A DNA stretch of 42,815 bases from Methyloglobulus morosus KoM1 (GCF_000496735.2 NZ_AYLO01000074.1:13980-56794), one strand, 5' to 3'. Positions 28,734 to 38,435 are shown, counted from the first letter of the stretch. Notes: generated from the sequence alone by a model not told the origin. Program-made: numbers and translations.

Positions 28734-28746
28734 CTCTATAATAGAG
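28734..28746 (+). repeat. Short palindrome before the pmoB ribosome binding site
   Basis: CTCTAT (28734-28739) and ATAGAG (28741-28746) flank a single A; the second arm runs into the GAGGAGG ribosome binding site at 28744-28750. As a hairpin its loop is strained; it may instead be a protein site or chance. Confidence 0.3.
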
Positions 28747-28754
28747 GAGGATAT

Positions 28755-29999
28755 ATGAAATTAATAAAAGACAGGATAGTAAAATTGTCCTTTGTCGCAC
28801 TGCTGATCACAGTAACAGCAGCGATGTTTTACACACCAACTGCGTCTGCACATGGTGAAAAGTCTCAGGCTGCATTTATGCGTATGCGTACTATTCACTG
28901 GTATGACCTTAACTGGTCAAAAGACATTGTGCCTGTAAATGACACAATGACTGTTACTGGTAAATTCCACGTGTTTGCTGGCTGGCCAGAAACTGTTGCC
29001 AAACCAGAAGTATCATTCTTGAACATCGGTATCCCAGGTCCTGTATTTATCCGTGCAGGCTCTTGGATTGGTGGTCAATTGGTTCCACGGTCTGTCTCTC
29101 TGGAACTGGGCGAAACTTACGAATTTAAAGTATTGTTGAAAGCTCGTCGTCCTGGTGATTGGCACGTTCACTCTATGATGAACGTAAAAGACGGTGGTCC
29201 AATCATCGGCCCAGGAAAATGGGTAACCATTACTGGTTCTATGAGTCAATTTACAAACCCAATAACCACGTTGACAGGTCAAACTATCGACCTCGAAACA
29301 TGGAATATCGGTAATATCTATTTCTGGCATGCTTTTTGGTATGCTTTTGGTATTGCTTATATTGCATATTGGGCAAGAAACCCAGTGTTTGTTCCACGTT
29401 TGATTGCTTGTGAAGCAGGCAAAGCAGACTCACTGATCTCAGCAACTGACAAAAAAGTCGGTATGGGATTTGCTTTGGCTACTATGTTAATTGTTGCTGC
29501 AACAATGCAAAGCACAAACGAACAATATCCAATCACAACTCCACTGCAAGCAGGTTTGTTGCGTGGTATGAAGCCTATTGAAATGCCAGCAAGAACAGTT
29601 GCTGTTAAAGTAGACAGCGCTACTTACCGTGTACCAGGTCGCGCTATGCAAATGACACTGACTATCACTAACAATGGTGATTCTTCAGTGCGTTTGGGTG
29701 AATTCATGACGGCTTCTGTTCGTTTCTTGGATCCAGCAGTGCATGAAGATGATACAGGTTACCCAGATGACTTGTTGGCTGAAGAAGGTTTGACTGTTAG
29801 CGATAACAGCCCGCTTGCTCCAGGCCAAACAAGAACAGTTGAAGTAACTGCTTCTGATGCGGCATGGGAAGTATACCGTTTAGCCGACTTAATCTATGAT
29901 CCAGATAGCCGTTTTGCTGGCTTACTGTTCTTCACTGATGAAGCTGGAAACCGTCAAATGGTTACTATCGATGCTCCATTAATCCCATCTTTTATCTAA
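28755..29999 (+). CDS. pmoB: Particulate methane monooxygenase subunit B
   Basis: PmoB carries the soluble cupredoxin domains of pMMO. A signal peptide ends at TASA-HGEK, so His33 becomes the mature N-terminus. Copper ligands are intact: His33, His137 and His139 (in GDWHVH) of the Cu-B site, and His48 and His72 of the bis-histidine site. The numbering is identical to that of M. capsulatus. Two membrane helices (about residues 185-205 and 232-250) join the two cupredoxin domains. Length is 414 residues. It is the last gene of the operon and is followed by a strong terminator. Confidence 0.98.
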   Translation: MKLIKDRIVKLSFVALLITVTAAMFYTPTASAHGEKSQAAFMRMRTIHWYDLNWSKDIVPVNDTMTVTGKFHVFAGWPETVAKPEVSFLNIGIPGPVFIRAGSWIGGQLVPRSVSLELGETYEFKVLLKARRPGDWHVHSMMNVKDGGPIIGPGKWVTITGSMSQFTNPITTLTGQTIDLETWNIGNIYFWHAFWYAFGIAYIAYWARNPVFVPRLIACEAGKADSLISATDKKVGMGFALATMLIVAATMQSTNEQYPITTPLQAGLLRGMKPIEMPARTVAVKVDSATYRVPGRAMQMTLTITNNGDSSVRLGEFMTASVRFLDPAVHEDDTGYPDDLLAEEGLTVSDNSPLAPGQTRTVEVTASDAAWEVYRLADLIYDPDSRFAGLLFFTDEAGNRQMVTIDAPLIPSFI

Positions 30000-30011
30000 T
30001 AAATAAATTAA

Positions 30012-30078
30012 GTAGCAGATTCAAACCTGCTACATAATGGGATAAACCCTCATCACCGAAAGGTGGTGGGGGTTTTTT
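30012..30078 (+). terminator. pmoCAB terminator (two hairpins)
   Basis: A 7-bp hairpin, GTAGCAG (30012-30018) with CTGCTAC (30027-30033), is followed by a 13-bp stem with wobble pairs (30045-30057 with 30062-30074), a GAAA tetraloop and a TTTTTT tract. The second is a textbook rho-independent terminator for pmoCAB. Confidence 0.85.
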
Positions 30079-30101
30079 ATTGTTTAAACTTTTTCAAAAG
30101 A

Positions 30102-30121
30102 CGAGTCTATATATAGACCTC
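30102..30121 (-). terminator. Palindrome, possible lpd operon terminator
   Basis: GTCTATATATAGAC (30105-30118) is a perfect 14-bp palindrome. On the minus strand GAG/CTC arms with a bulged G extend it and TCTTTTG follows, about 45 bases after the lpd stop. It could terminate the sucA-sucB-lpd transcript. Confidence 0.4.
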
Positions 30122-30163
30122 GTAGTTGGCGGTGAAAGTAAGCGAATATAAAATTGTATCCTA

Positions 30164-31588
30164 CTATACAGTTTTCAATTTTTCAATTGATCTGCAAGCG
30201 TCGCGGATGGCTTCAATAAAACTTGGATAAGAATGTATAGTTCTAATAATGTCTTCATTGTTAGCGGAAAACTCCATCGCAAGGGTGGCTTCTGCAATCA
30301 GCTCAGATGCATCGCTTGCTATTATATGGACGCCAAGAATTACATCAGTTTCTACACAGCTAATAATTTTGATGATACCTTTTGACTTGTTTCTTGAAAC
30401 AGCCTTTGGATTCATGGTTAGAGGAAAAAGCCCAATTTTAACGGGGTCACCAATGGACTTAATGCTTTGTTCAGTTTGCCCGACCCATGCTATTTCTGGT
30501 TCTGTATAGATAATATTAGGCATTGCCCCATAATTAATAGGTAAGCTTTTAATGCCTGCGATTTGTTCTGCAACAAAATATCCTTCGGCCAATCCCTTAT
30601 GGGCAAGCATCGGCCCCAGAAGTGTTAAATCACCTATAGCGTATACATTGGGCAAATTAGTCCGATATTTTTCATTGACATGCACATAACCATTTTCATC
30701 GAGAAGTAAGTTTGCTTCGGGTGCAGCAATATTGTCGGAATTAGGTTTTCGACCAGAGGCGACAATAAGTTTATCAACCCGAATTGCATGGCTACCTTCT
30801 GAATCTTGGTATTCGACCAAAACTTTTTTATTTATGATTTTAGTCGATATAACACGTGTTCCAAGCCTTAATTCCAAACCTTGTTCGGTGAAAATTTTAT
30901 AAGCTTCTCGAGAAATTTGATGATCCGCTAAGCTAAGAAATGTTTCTTGGGCATCCAATAAGATAGTTTCGGCACCTAATCTGTTCCAAATTCCGGCCAA
31001 TTCAAGGCCAGCGACACCCGCTCCCAATATCGCGAGACGTTTAGGTACTTCTATAAGATTTAAAGCCGCCGTTGCATCAAGGATGAATTCATTGTCGACT
31101 ACAGCACAAGGAATTGAAATGGGGTTAGATTCTGTGGCTAAAACAATGGCTTCAGAGGTTATTGTTTTAGGTGTAGGGGAAATTATTTCTACAACGTGGG
31201 GTTTTAGCAGCTTGGCACTAGCATTTATGAAATCTATTTTGTAATCATTAAATTGTTTTGCAGTTTGTAGATTTATCAAATTAAGAATGGTTTCTTTTCT
31301 TTGTACCATTTTGCGCGCATCAAACGATACATTTTCAACATTAATACCGTGAGAATTAATATTGTTTACAACAGATTCATAAAGTTTTGCGGATTCCAAT
31401 AAAGTTACTGTGGCTAAACAACCTGCATTCGTAAAAATACCAGAAGCTGCTTTTTTGCTATTCCCAAGTGATAAATTATCTATGCATAAAGTTTTTAAAC
31501 CTAACTGTGCACTTCTGATAGCGCAAGCACATCCAGATGGGCCGGAACCAATTACGATAACATCATATTTATTCTTGAGTTTTATCAT
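30164..31588 (-). CDS. lpd: Dihydrolipoamide dehydrogenase-like flavoprotein with degenerate redox site
   Basis: By fold and position this is the E3 gene of the 2-oxoglutarate dehydrogenase operon. E3 reoxidises the lipoyl groups of E2 using FAD and NAD+. The FAD loop VIGSGPSGCACAI, the NAD loop LGAGVAGLELAGIWNRLGA, the second FAD motif NVYAIGDL and the C-terminal dimer domain are present, and 474 residues is normal. The active site is not: where E3 has CLNVGC, this protein has FTNAGC (Phe52, Cys57), so no redox disulfide can form. Where E3 has the catalytic His before Pro, it has HSYP (Tyr454), with the partner Glu459 kept. Both changes were read from the DNA and the frame is otherwise intact. 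It may be a neofunctionalised flavoprotein, for instance a quinone reductase, or a non-catalytic E3. Confidence 0.88.
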   Translation of the reverse strand: MIKLKNKYDVIVIGSGPSGCACAIRSAQLGLKTLCIDNLSLGNSKKAASGIFTNAGCLATVTLLESAKLYESVVNNINSHGINVENVSFDARKMVQRKETILNLINLQTAKQFNDYKIDFINASAKLLKPHVVEIISPTPKTITSEAIVLATESNPISIPCAVVDNEFILDATAALNLIEVPKRLAILGAGVAGLELAGIWNRLGAETILLDAQETFLSLADHQISREAYKIFTEQGLELRLGTRVISTKIINKKVLVEYQDSEGSHAIRVDKLIVASGRKPNSDNIAAPEANLLLDENGYVHVNEKYRTNLPNVYAIGDLTLLGPMLAHKGLAEGYFVAEQIAGIKSLPINYGAMPNIIYTEPEIAWVGQTEQSIKSIGDPVKIGLFPLTMNPKAVSRNKSKGIIKIISCVETDVILGVHIIASDASELIAEATLAMEFSANNEDIIRTIHSYPSFIEAIRDACRSIEKLKTV

Positions 31589-31591
31589 GAA

Positions 31592-32821
31592 TTATATATT
31601 TAGAAGTAAATGCGCAGGTGCTTCAAGACATTCTTTGATAGTTACTAAAAATTGAACGGCATCACGACCGTCAACTAGCCGATGATCATAAGATAGTGCC
31701 AAGTACATGATTGGCCTAACAACGACTTGACCGTTTTCGACGACAGGACGGTCTTTGATGGCATGCATCCCTAAAATCGCGCACTGTGGTGGGTTGAGAA
31801 TTGGAGTGGACAGCATAGATCCAAAAACTCCGCCATTTGTTATTGTAAATGTACCGCCCTTTAGATCATCAAAGCTTAATGTGCCTGAGCGGGCTTTTTC
31901 GCCGAAATCAACAATGCCTTTTTCTATGCCAGCAAAATCAAGTTGATCGGCGTCACGCAACACAGGTACGATCAAGCCGCGAGGTGTGCTGATAGCAATA
32001 CCAATATCGTAATAACCGTGATAAATAATGTCCGTGTTATCAATTGAAGCGTTAATAGCAGGGAAGCGTTTGAGGGCTTCTATGGACGCTTTAACAAAGA
32101 AAGACATAAAGCCCAGTTTTGTATTATGTTTTTGTTCAAACCGCGCTTTGTATTGGTTACGAAGTTCGATTATGTTTTGCATGTCGACTTCATTAAATGT
32201 CGTCAACATTGCCGCGTTTTGTTGGGCCTGCAACAGACGTTCGGCGATTTTTGCCCGTAGCCGCGTCATGGCAACACGTTGTTCGGGACGGTGCATTGAG
32301 GAGATAGTCAGGTTGGATTCTGCAGGTTCCATGGATGTTTGTTTAACTTCTGTTAGCATACTAGTATCAGTTGAAACTTTTGTCTCTTTCGGATGATCCT
32401 TGTTGAGATGATCCAAAACATCCATTTTAGTGAGACGGCCATCTTTTCCAGTTCCTGTGATTGTGGAAGGATCTAGCGCATTTTCATGAACAAGTCGACG
32501 TACTGAAGGGCTTAAAGGGATTTCCGCATGTTTGGTTTTAGGGGTAAGAGCCGTTGTGTCAATTGTGACAGGATTTTGTTTAGTGGCGATGTCAATTGTG
32601 GCTAACGGTTGGCCGCCCGTGACAATAGCGCCGCTATCTTTAAGAATGGCTGAAAGCACACCAGATTCAGGTGCCGGGACTTCCAAAACTACCTTATCCG
32701 TTTCCAGGTCCACAAGGTTTTCATTTTTCAGGACGCTATCACCCGGTTGTTTATGCCAGTTGACGACAGTTGCATCAGAAACTGATTCGGGTAGATTAGG
32801 TGTTAAAACTTCTATGCTCAT
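31592..32821 (-). CDS. sucB: Dihydrolipoamide succinyltransferase (E2 of 2-oxoglutarate dehydrogenase)
   Basis: SucB forms the core of the complex and transfers succinyl groups from lipoamide to CoA. The N-terminal lipoyl domain has the attachment Lys43 in [12 protein letters not shown] peripheral subunit-binding domain ([16 protein letters not shown], about residues 105-140) follows a flexible linker. The catalytic domain has [13 protein letters not shown] and the acyltransferase motif [12 protein letters not shown] with His380 and Asp384. Length is 409 residues. One base separates its ATG from the sucA stop; AGGA within sucA serves as the ribosome binding site. The lipoyl domain looks fully functional, in contrast to the downstream E3-like gene. 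Confidence 0.96.
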   Translation of the reverse strand: MSIEVLTPNLPESVSDATVVNWHKQPGDSVLKNENLVDLETDKVVLEVPAPESGVLSAILKDSGAIVTGGQPLATIDIATKQNPVTIDTTALTPKTKHAEIPLSPSVRRLVHENALDPSTITGTGKDGRLTKMDVLDHLNKDHPKETKVSTDTSMLTEVKQTSMEPAESNLTISSMHRPEQRVAMTRLRAKIAERLLQAQQNAAMLTTFNEVDMQNIIELRNQYKARFEQKHNTKLGFMSFFVKASIEALKRFPAINASIDNTDIIYHGYYDIGIAISTPRGLIVPVLRDADQLDFAGIEKGIVDFGEKARSGTLSFDDLKGGTFTITNGGVFGSMLSTPILNPPQCAILGMHAIKDRPVVENGQVVVRPIMYLALSYDHRLVDGRDAVQFLVTIKECLEAPAHLLLNI

Positions 32822-32822
32822 A

Positions 32823-35651
32823 TTATTTTCCTGAAGGGCTGCCGTACAAGGCAGATTGCACGACAGCTTTTTGTTGTTCTATGTGGACGTGGAAGTGTCC
32901 CACAGCCGGTGAGGCCGACGCTTCACGACCCACATAACTCACTATAATGTTAGATTTCAAATTGTCAGAAAAGTGATGTTTGGACTGATACCAAGCTCCC
33001 TGATTCTGGGGTTCTTCCTGGCACCAGACAAATTCTTTCAAGTTTGGGTATTTTGCAATTTCCGCCTTAAAAAGTTCGGCAGGAAAAGGATAAAGCTGCT
33101 CAAGACGGGCAATAGCAACATTTTTTAGGCCATCAAGCTGACGTGCCTCAAGCAAGTCGTAATATACCTTACCGGCACAAAATATTAACCGACTAATTTT
33201 TTTGGGATCAATATTATCGTGTTCACCAATTACCGGCATAAACTCGCCATCTGTCAATTCTTCGAGTGTTGAGATTGCCAGTTTATGCCTTAATAAACTT
33301 TTAGGGCTCATCACTATCAGCGGCTTTCTGAATTCACGGATAAGTTGGCGACGCAATAAGTGAAAAATTTGTGCGGGGGTGGTCGGGCAACATACTTGTA
33401 TATTATGTTCGGCGCAAAGCTGCAAATACCGCTCTAAGCGGGCGGAAGAATGTTCGGGCCCTTGCCCTTCAAATCCATGAGGAAGTAGCATGACAAGCCC
33501 GCATAAGCGCCCCCATTTGGTCTCGCCAGAGCTGATAAACTGGTCGATTACGACTTGGGCGCCATTCGCAAAATCACCAAATTGGGCTTCCCAGATAACC
33601 AGGGTATTGGGCATTGTCGTGCTATAGCCGTACTCAAACCCCAATACACCGGCTTCAGAAAGCAAAGAGTCATAAATTTGGACACGGCCTTGATCCTTGT
33701 CGAGATGTTTCAGGGGCGTGTAAGTTTCATTGTCAATTTGGTTGTGTAACACGGCATGACGATGAACGAAAGTCCCTCGCCCCACATCTTGCCCAGTCAA
33801 GCGGACATGAAATTTTTCTATCAGCAAAGTTGCATAAGCCATGTTTTCTGCGAATCCCCAGTCCAAAGGCATTCCGCCTGCCGCCATTTTACGTCTGTTT
33901 TCCATCACTTTGGCAACCCTTGGATGTAATTCAAAACCAGCCGGCAAGCGCAACATCCGGTCATTGCAATATCGAATATGATCTAATGACACTGCAGTGC
34001 GACAAGGCGAGTCCCAATTTTGGTTCAGGAATTGATTCCATTGGGCACTATAGGAATAGATGTTGCTGTCCAAAACGGGCCTAGACACGATAACCCCAGC
34101 TTCAAGCTGTTGCTGGTAAGAAAGTTCCATAGCGGTTGTCTCTTCTCTAGAGATCACATTTTCCTGTATAAGTTTTTCGGCATAGACTCTACGTGAGGTC
34201 TTAAGGCTGCGGATTTTTTTGTACATCAACGGTTGGGTGGTAGACGGCTCGTCTGCTTCGTTATGGCCTAATCGACGGTAGCAGATGATATCTATCACGA
34301 CATCCTTATTAAAAGTCATTCGGAAATCGAGTGCCAGTTTTGTCACAAAAATAACGGCTTCAGGATCGTCGCCGTTGACATGGAACACGGGTGCCTGAAC
34401 CATGCCTGCAACATCCGTGCAGTACAGGGTGGAGCGTGCGTCAAGGGGGTTGCTGGTGGTAAAGCCGATTTGGTTGTTGATAACGATATGGACTGTCCCT
34501 CCCGTATTAAAAGCGCGGGTTTGGGACATATTCAATGTCTCCATCACAATCCCCTGTCCAGAAAAAGCGGCATCGCCGTGAATTAGCACGGGAATAACGG
34601 CATTTTTGCCATTGTCTCCCGCTCGATCCTGGCGAGCTTTTACTGAGCCTTCAACGACTGGATTAATGATTTCCAAATGGGAGGGGTTGAATGCCATGGT
34701 CAAATGCACTGGGCCGCCTGGCGTTTCGACATTAGACGAAAACCCCATGTGGTATTTGACATCACCGGAGTTCATGCCGGGAGGGTGAGAGGTCGACGCT
34801 CCCGAAAATTCACTAAACAGGCTGGATGGGCTTTTCCCCAACACATTAATCAAAACATTCAGCCGGCCACGGTGTGCCATGCCAATGACGACTTCTTTTA
34901 CTCCCTTGGCACCGGAAAGTTGGATCAATTCATCTAAAACAGGGATCAGCGATTCTGCGCCTTCAAGAGAGAATCGTTTTTGGCCAACGAATTTATTTTG
35001 AAGATACTGCTCGATACCTTCTGCAGCCGTCAATAATTTTAATAGCCAGATTTTTTTTTCGGATTCAAATTTTAGATTAGCTGTGTAACTTTCTATGCGG
35101 GTAATTAACCATCGCCGAATATGGGTATCGACAATATACATATATTCAGAGCCAATACTGCCGCAATAAATTTCTTTTAGACGCTTGATAATTTCCCGCA
35201 AGGGCAATTTGTCCGCCCCATAGAGAGCGCCCGTGTCAAACAAGGTATCCATATCCAATTCGGATAACCCATAATAAGCCGGATCCATATCCGTAAGCGC
35301 CGGAATGTCGCCGCCTAGTGGGTTGTTGCTGGCAATCTGATGTCCACGGACACGGTAATGGTTAATTAACCGAGCCACTGCGGATTGTTTTTTGACGCTT
35401 TCCTCGGTAAAGCCCTGTAGCTGGGCGATGCGGGTTTGGGGTTTTTGCGCCAGTTGTCCAAAACGCTCTACGATAGGGCCATGAGGGATTTCATAAGCCA
35501 CACCATTATGTATTTCGCCGAATCGTTGCCGCCAGCCGGGTTCGACCGATTCTGGGTCTTCCAAGAACTGTTCATAAAGATTTTCGACAAAAGTGGCGTT
35601 GTTTCCGTTTAAGGAAGAAGAGTCTTTAAAAAATTCAAGCAGTGTTTTCAT
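32823..35651 (-). CDS. sucA: 2-oxoglutarate dehydrogenase E1 component
   Basis: SucA decarboxylates 2-oxoglutarate using thiamine diphosphate. The ATG at 35651 gives [29 protein letters not shown], resembling E. coli SucA, and 942 residues; a longer open frame upstream to 35777 is not conserved in character. Visible motifs: [51 protein letters not shown] (cofactor binding), [16 protein letters not shown] and [24 protein letters not shown] in the transketolase-like C-terminal part. No obvious Shine-Dalgarno precedes the ATG. It heads the sucA-sucB-lpd operon. Confidence 0.96.
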   Translation of the reverse strand: MKTLLEFFKDSSSLNGNNATFVENLYEQFLEDPESVEPGWRQRFGEIHNGVAYEIPHGPIVERFGQLAQKPQTRIAQLQGFTEESVKKQSAVARLINHYRVRGHQIASNNPLGGDIPALTDMDPAYYGLSELDMDTLFDTGALYGADKLPLREIIKRLKEIYCGSIGSEYMYIVDTHIRRWLITRIESYTANLKFESEKKIWLLKLLTAAEGIEQYLQNKFVGQKRFSLEGAESLIPVLDELIQLSGAKGVKEVVIGMAHRGRLNVLINVLGKSPSSLFSEFSGASTSHPPGMNSGDVKYHMGFSSNVETPGGPVHLTMAFNPSHLEIINPVVEGSVKARQDRAGDNGKNAVIPVLIHGDAAFSGQGIVMETLNMSQTRAFNTGGTVHIVINNQIGFTTSNPLDARSTLYCTDVAGMVQAPVFHVNGDDPEAVIFVTKLALDFRMTFNKDVVIDIICYRRLGHNEADEPSTTQPLMYKKIRSLKTSRRVYAEKLIQENVISREETTAMELSYQQQLEAGVIVSRPVLDSNIYSYSAQWNQFLNQNWDSPCRTAVSLDHIRYCNDRMLRLPAGFELHPRVAKVMENRRKMAAGGMPLDWGFAENMAYATLLIEKFHVRLTGQDVGRGTFVHRHAVLHNQIDNETYTPLKHLDKDQGRVQIYDSLLSEAGVLGFEYGYSTTMPNTLVIWEAQFGDFANGAQVVIDQFISSGETKWGRLCGLVMLLPHGFEGQGPEHSSARLERYLQLCAEHNIQVCCPTTPAQIFHLLRRQLIREFRKPLIVMSPKSLLRHKLAISTLEELTDGEFMPVIGEHDNIDPKKISRLIFCAGKVYYDLLEARQLDGLKNVAIARLEQLYPFPAELFKAEIAKYPNLKEFVWCQEEPQNQGAWYQSKHHFSDNLKSNIIVSYVGREASASPAVGHFHVHIEQQKAVVQSALYGSPSGK

Positions 35652-35849
35652 TTTAGAGGGATACCCGTATTGTTCTGCGATAGCTATCTTTAAGGAGAGT
35701 ATCAAAAAACCAAAAAGTTCTCTGGCAAATCCCTTAACTTGTTGCAATTCTAAGATACTATAGCCTTCAAAACCCAATTTGGCTTGAGATAGGCAAAAAA
35801 TATTACCAACAGGTTTTTCATAGCAATAACTATACGTATATTAACAAGA

Positions 35850-35899
35850 TATAGCACTTTATTCGACAAAATATATGCTATAGTTGATCTTGTATAGCA
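35850..35899. promoter_or_regulatory. Cluster of TATAGCA elements between divergent genes
   Basis: TATAGCA occurs at 35850-35856 and 35893-35899, and its complement TGCTATA at 35876-35882. The last two form a perfect 7-bp inverted repeat with a 10-base spacer. TGC-TATAGT (35876-35884) could also be an extended -10 for the + strand gene. This suggests an operator in the divergent sucA and DUF2914 promoter region. Confidence 0.4.
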
Positions 35900-35935
35900 A
35901 TCGTATTGGTTCACCTGGACAAGGTTAATTCTTTT

Positions 35936-36565
35936 ATGTCAGAGCAGAAAAATATAGTCATCAAGGTAAAGTTTCCCACACCTGGAAAAACATCGGCCAA
36001 AATTGGCCCTGGCTCAGGTGTGATAGCAGAATGGAACTTTAAGCGTATAGGCTTAGCACTCGGTGGTTTATTGTTGATACTGATTTCGGTATTTTATTTT
36101 ATGGGGGACGACGATCAGCAAAATAAGACCAGTAGTGTCCAATTGGTATTGCCTGAACAAAAACCTGAAATAAAACTCTTGCCCGACAAGGCTGTTATTA
36201 ATGCCCCAGAACAGCCCAAATTGGAAATTGATAAAGCGATTGTTAGGGCGCAATTAACCAGCGATATTAAAAAGAATGAACCGGTAGATAACCTAAAGAT
36301 ACCATTAAAAATAAGCAAAAAAGAAACCTTATGGATCTATTATTTTGTTGAATTAAAGGGTATGGAAGGCAAAACTGTTTACCACGAATGGTGGTTAAAT
36401 GGCAATTTGGTTTCAAGGAAAAAAGTGAATATCTCGGACGACCCTTGGCGCACGGCCAGTAAACAATTGATCACTTATACAAGTAATAATGACTGGATAG
36501 TCAGGGTCGTCGATGAATCAAGGAATAAATTAGCCGAGAAAAGCTTTGGCCTCAAATTGAAATGA
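35936..36565 (+). CDS. DUF2914-domain membrane protein
   Basis: A 209-residue protein with a basic cytoplasmic N-terminus, one membrane helix (about residues 36-56), a Pro/Glu/Lys-rich periplasmic linker and a C-terminal DUF2914 domain. The domain is recognised by WIYYFVELKGMEGKTVYHEWW followed by NDDWIVRVVDES-like sequence; its function is unknown. The ATG at 35936 follows AAGGT and is preferred over the in-frame start at 35906. It is divergent from sucA and 74 bases upstream of the H-NS-like gene. Confidence 0.75.
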   Translation: MSEQKNIVIKVKFPTPGKTSAKIGPGSGVIAEWNFKRIGLALGGLLLILISVFYFMGDDDQQNKTSSVQLVLPEQKPEIKLLPDKAVINAPEQPKLEIDKAIVRAQLTSDIKKNEPVDNLKIPLKISKKETLWIYYFVELKGMEGKTVYHEWWLNGNLVSRKKVNISDDPWRTASKQLITYTSNNDWIVRVVDESRNKLAEKSFGLKLK

Positions 36566-36639
36566 GCTATTCAACAGTAAAAAATTTATTGCAACAAAAA
36601 CTAAAATGATAAAATTCCCCATTTACTTTAGGCGCAATA

Positions 36640-36954
36640 ATGAGTGATTATCAAAACCTTTCCGAATCTGAATTGAAGGCTGTGATTGAAAATGCGGAAA
36701 CCGCATTAAAAAACAAACAAGCCAATAAACGAAAAGAAGTGATTGCCAAGATTAAAGAATTGGCGGCTTCCATCGATGCCAGTGTCGAAATACACGAAGC
36801 AGGTAAAAAATCTTCACGTCCTGTTCCAAAAGTGCCTATTAAGTACCGCCACCCTAATAATCCAGAAAAAACATGGACTGGACGAGGAATGACCCCTAAA
36901 TGGATGCAGGCGTTACTCGATAAAGGCCATGATCGTTCTGAGTTTAAAGTTTAG
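36640..36954 (+). CDS. H-NS-family DNA-binding protein
   Basis: A 104-residue nucleoid protein of the H-NS histone family. The N-terminal half is a coiled-coil oligomerisation region (about residues 5-48, rich in Lys, Glu and Ala). The C-terminal DNA-binding domain has the signature KYRHPNNPEKTWTGRGMTPKWMQ, which normally contacts the minor groove of AT-rich DNA. Likely a xenogeneic silencer. A weak TTGCAA/TAAAAT promoter lies upstream at 36589-36615. It appears monocistronic. Confidence 0.88.
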   Translation: MSDYQNLSESELKAVIENAETALKNKQANKRKEVIAKIKELAASIDASVEIHEAGKKSSRPVPKVPIKYRHPNNPEKTWTGRGMTPKWMQALLDKGHDRSEFKV

Positions 36955-37096
36955 TTTCATTTAAAATTAGCTTGTTAAAGGCAATAACTGGCAAATTTAA
37001 AAGTTGTCAGTTTTCTTTAATGAAAGCTTGAATGTCTCTTCTTGCCTGCATAATCCAATTGCCATCTTTTATATTCAAGTTATTTTTGGGTTTGAT

Positions 37097-37981
37097 TTAA
37101 TCAATATACCGTTTGATTAAATTACCATACTCATCAATTCTCCGGTCTCGTAGATAAGGCCAAATTTGCCGAACCCGCTCGGTTCGTGTCTTGTCGAGAG
37201 TGCATGTCAAAAGCTGCGCATCGTTTTCATTTGCGGTAGTTAATATTTCACCTTGCGGTCCGGCGATAAAGCTATTACCCCAAAATTGTATACCCTTATC
37301 TGAGTCCGGTGCTTTCTCGAAACCGATGCGGTTACAGGCGATCACCGGAAGGCCGTTGGCAATAGCATGAGAACGCTGGATAGTGATCCACGCGTTTAAC
37401 TGGCGTTGGCGTTCGTCGTCATTATCTTCAGGGTCCCAACCGATAGCGGTCGGATAAATAAGCATTTCTGTGCCTGCCAAAGACATTAGCCGCGCCGCTT
37501 CAGGAAACCATTGGTCCCAGCAGATCAAGACCCCTAGCTTTCCTATGGAGGTCTCAATAGGCTTGAAGCCGATGTCCCCCGGGGTGAAATAGTATTTTTC
37601 GTAAAACCCTGGGTCGTCCGGGATGTGCATTTTCCGGTATTTTCCCGCCAAGCTGCCGTCCTTATCAAAGACTACCGCCGTGTTATGGTAAAGCCCTGCT
37701 GCCCGTTTCTCGAATATTGTCGAAACAATCACAATCCCCAGTTTTTTTGCCAATCCCATTAAAAACTCGGTGGTAGGTCCCGGTATGGATTGGGCGAGGT
37801 CAAAATGGCGGTAATCCTCATTTTGGCAAAAATAAGGGTCAAGATGCAGTTCGGGCAATACGACCAAATCGGCATTGTTGGCAGAAGCCTCATAAATTTT
37901 TGCGACCGAATAATCGAAATTTGCCTGCCTGTCTTGGTTGCAAGGTTGTTGGACAGCGCATACGGTGAGTGTGGTTTTCAT
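37097..37981 (-). CDS. aguB: N-carbamoylputrescine amidase-like nitrilase (AguB family)
   Basis: Members of this carbon-nitrogen hydrolase group cleave N-carbamoylputrescine to putrescine, CO2 and ammonia in the agmatine route to polyamines. The catalytic triad is visible: Glu44 (LPELH), Lys117 (KYRKMHIP) and Cys154 (LICWDQWFPE). The tail INRIGFEK-like CNRIGFEKA and FWGNSFIAGPQGEIL are typical. Length is 294 residues. The usual partner aguA (agmatine deiminase) is not adjacent, so it may lie elsewhere or the substrate may differ. Confidence 0.85.
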   Translation of the reverse strand: MKTTLTVCAVQQPCNQDRQANFDYSVAKIYEASANNADLVVLPELHLDPYFCQNEDYRHFDLAQSIPGPTTEFLMGLAKKLGIVIVSTIFEKRAAGLYHNTAVVFDKDGSLAGKYRKMHIPDDPGFYEKYYFTPGDIGFKPIETSIGKLGVLICWDQWFPEAARLMSLAGTEMLIYPTAIGWDPEDNDDERQRQLNAWITIQRSHAIANGLPVIACNRIGFEKAPDSDKGIQFWGNSFIAGPQGEILTTANENDAQLLTCTLDKTRTERVRQIWPYLRDRRIDEYGNLIKRYID

Positions 37982-38142
37982 AATAAAAGGATAGGTAATT
38001 TAACGGCTTTATTCTAGCGATTTACAAGCAGGGATGACAGGAAATTCAATGCTTCTGCTTGAAAGTATTCGTAAAAAGCAGGGAACTGGGGGCAAATTAA
38101 ATATAGCCAGATAAAATAGAATGTTGGTTTAGCATCTTTAGT

Positions 38143-38171
38143 TTGTTTAGCTAAAAGGTTTTAGCGATAAT
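38143..38171 (+). promoter_or_regulatory. Candidate promoter of oadGAB
   Basis: TTGTTT (38143-38148) and GATAAT (38166-38171) are 17 bp apart, 36 bases before the oadG ATG. The -35 is weak and the -10 is good. Confidence 0.35.
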
Positions 38172-38207
38172 GATACCCATATTAGCCCTATTGAATACGG
38201 TTGAAGA

Positions 38208-38435
38208 ATGACAGAAGAGATCAGAAGCGGTATTGAGTTGATGTTTGCAGGCATGGGCATCGTGTTTATTTTTCTTGCTATGCTTGTTGTTGCGATCAAT
38301 CTAATGTCTGCCGTGTTGCAGCGTTATTTCCCTGATAGGTCGTCAAAATTGCTTTTTGTGTCCAGCAGCATTGATAAGAGTACAGTTGCCGCGATCACCG
38401 CGGCGGTTCATCAATATCGAAGCAAGCATTACTGA
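38208..38435 (+). CDS. oadG: Oxaloacetate decarboxylase gamma chain
   Basis: OadG is the small membrane subunit that holds the Na+-translocating decarboxylase together and helps bind zinc. The 75-residue protein has one N-terminal membrane helix (about residues 9-33, GIELMFAGMGIVFIFLAMLVVAI, where the GMGxVF pattern is typical). A short cytoplasmic tail follows (AAITAAVHQYRSKHY). Identity rests on this pattern plus its place directly before oadA and oadB. Confidence 0.85.
   Translation: MTEEIRSGIELMFAGMGIVFIFLAMLVVAINLMSAVLQRYFPDRSSKLLFVSSSIDKSTVAAITAAVHQYRSKHY

Noticed and set aside
28734-28746. Palindrome before pmoB as a terminator or attenuator
   Set aside because: One-base loop and no T-tract; kept only as a low-confidence repeat.
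35652-35777. 42-codon upstream extension of sucA
   Set aside because: Hydrophobic, unlike E1 N-termini; the downstream ATG gives the family-like start.
37007-37096. 29-codon in-frame extension after the aguB stop, containing DGNWIMQARRDIQAF
   Set aside because: An open stretch this long is expected fairly often by chance, and aguB already has a normal C-terminus; a broken gene end is possible but unsupported.
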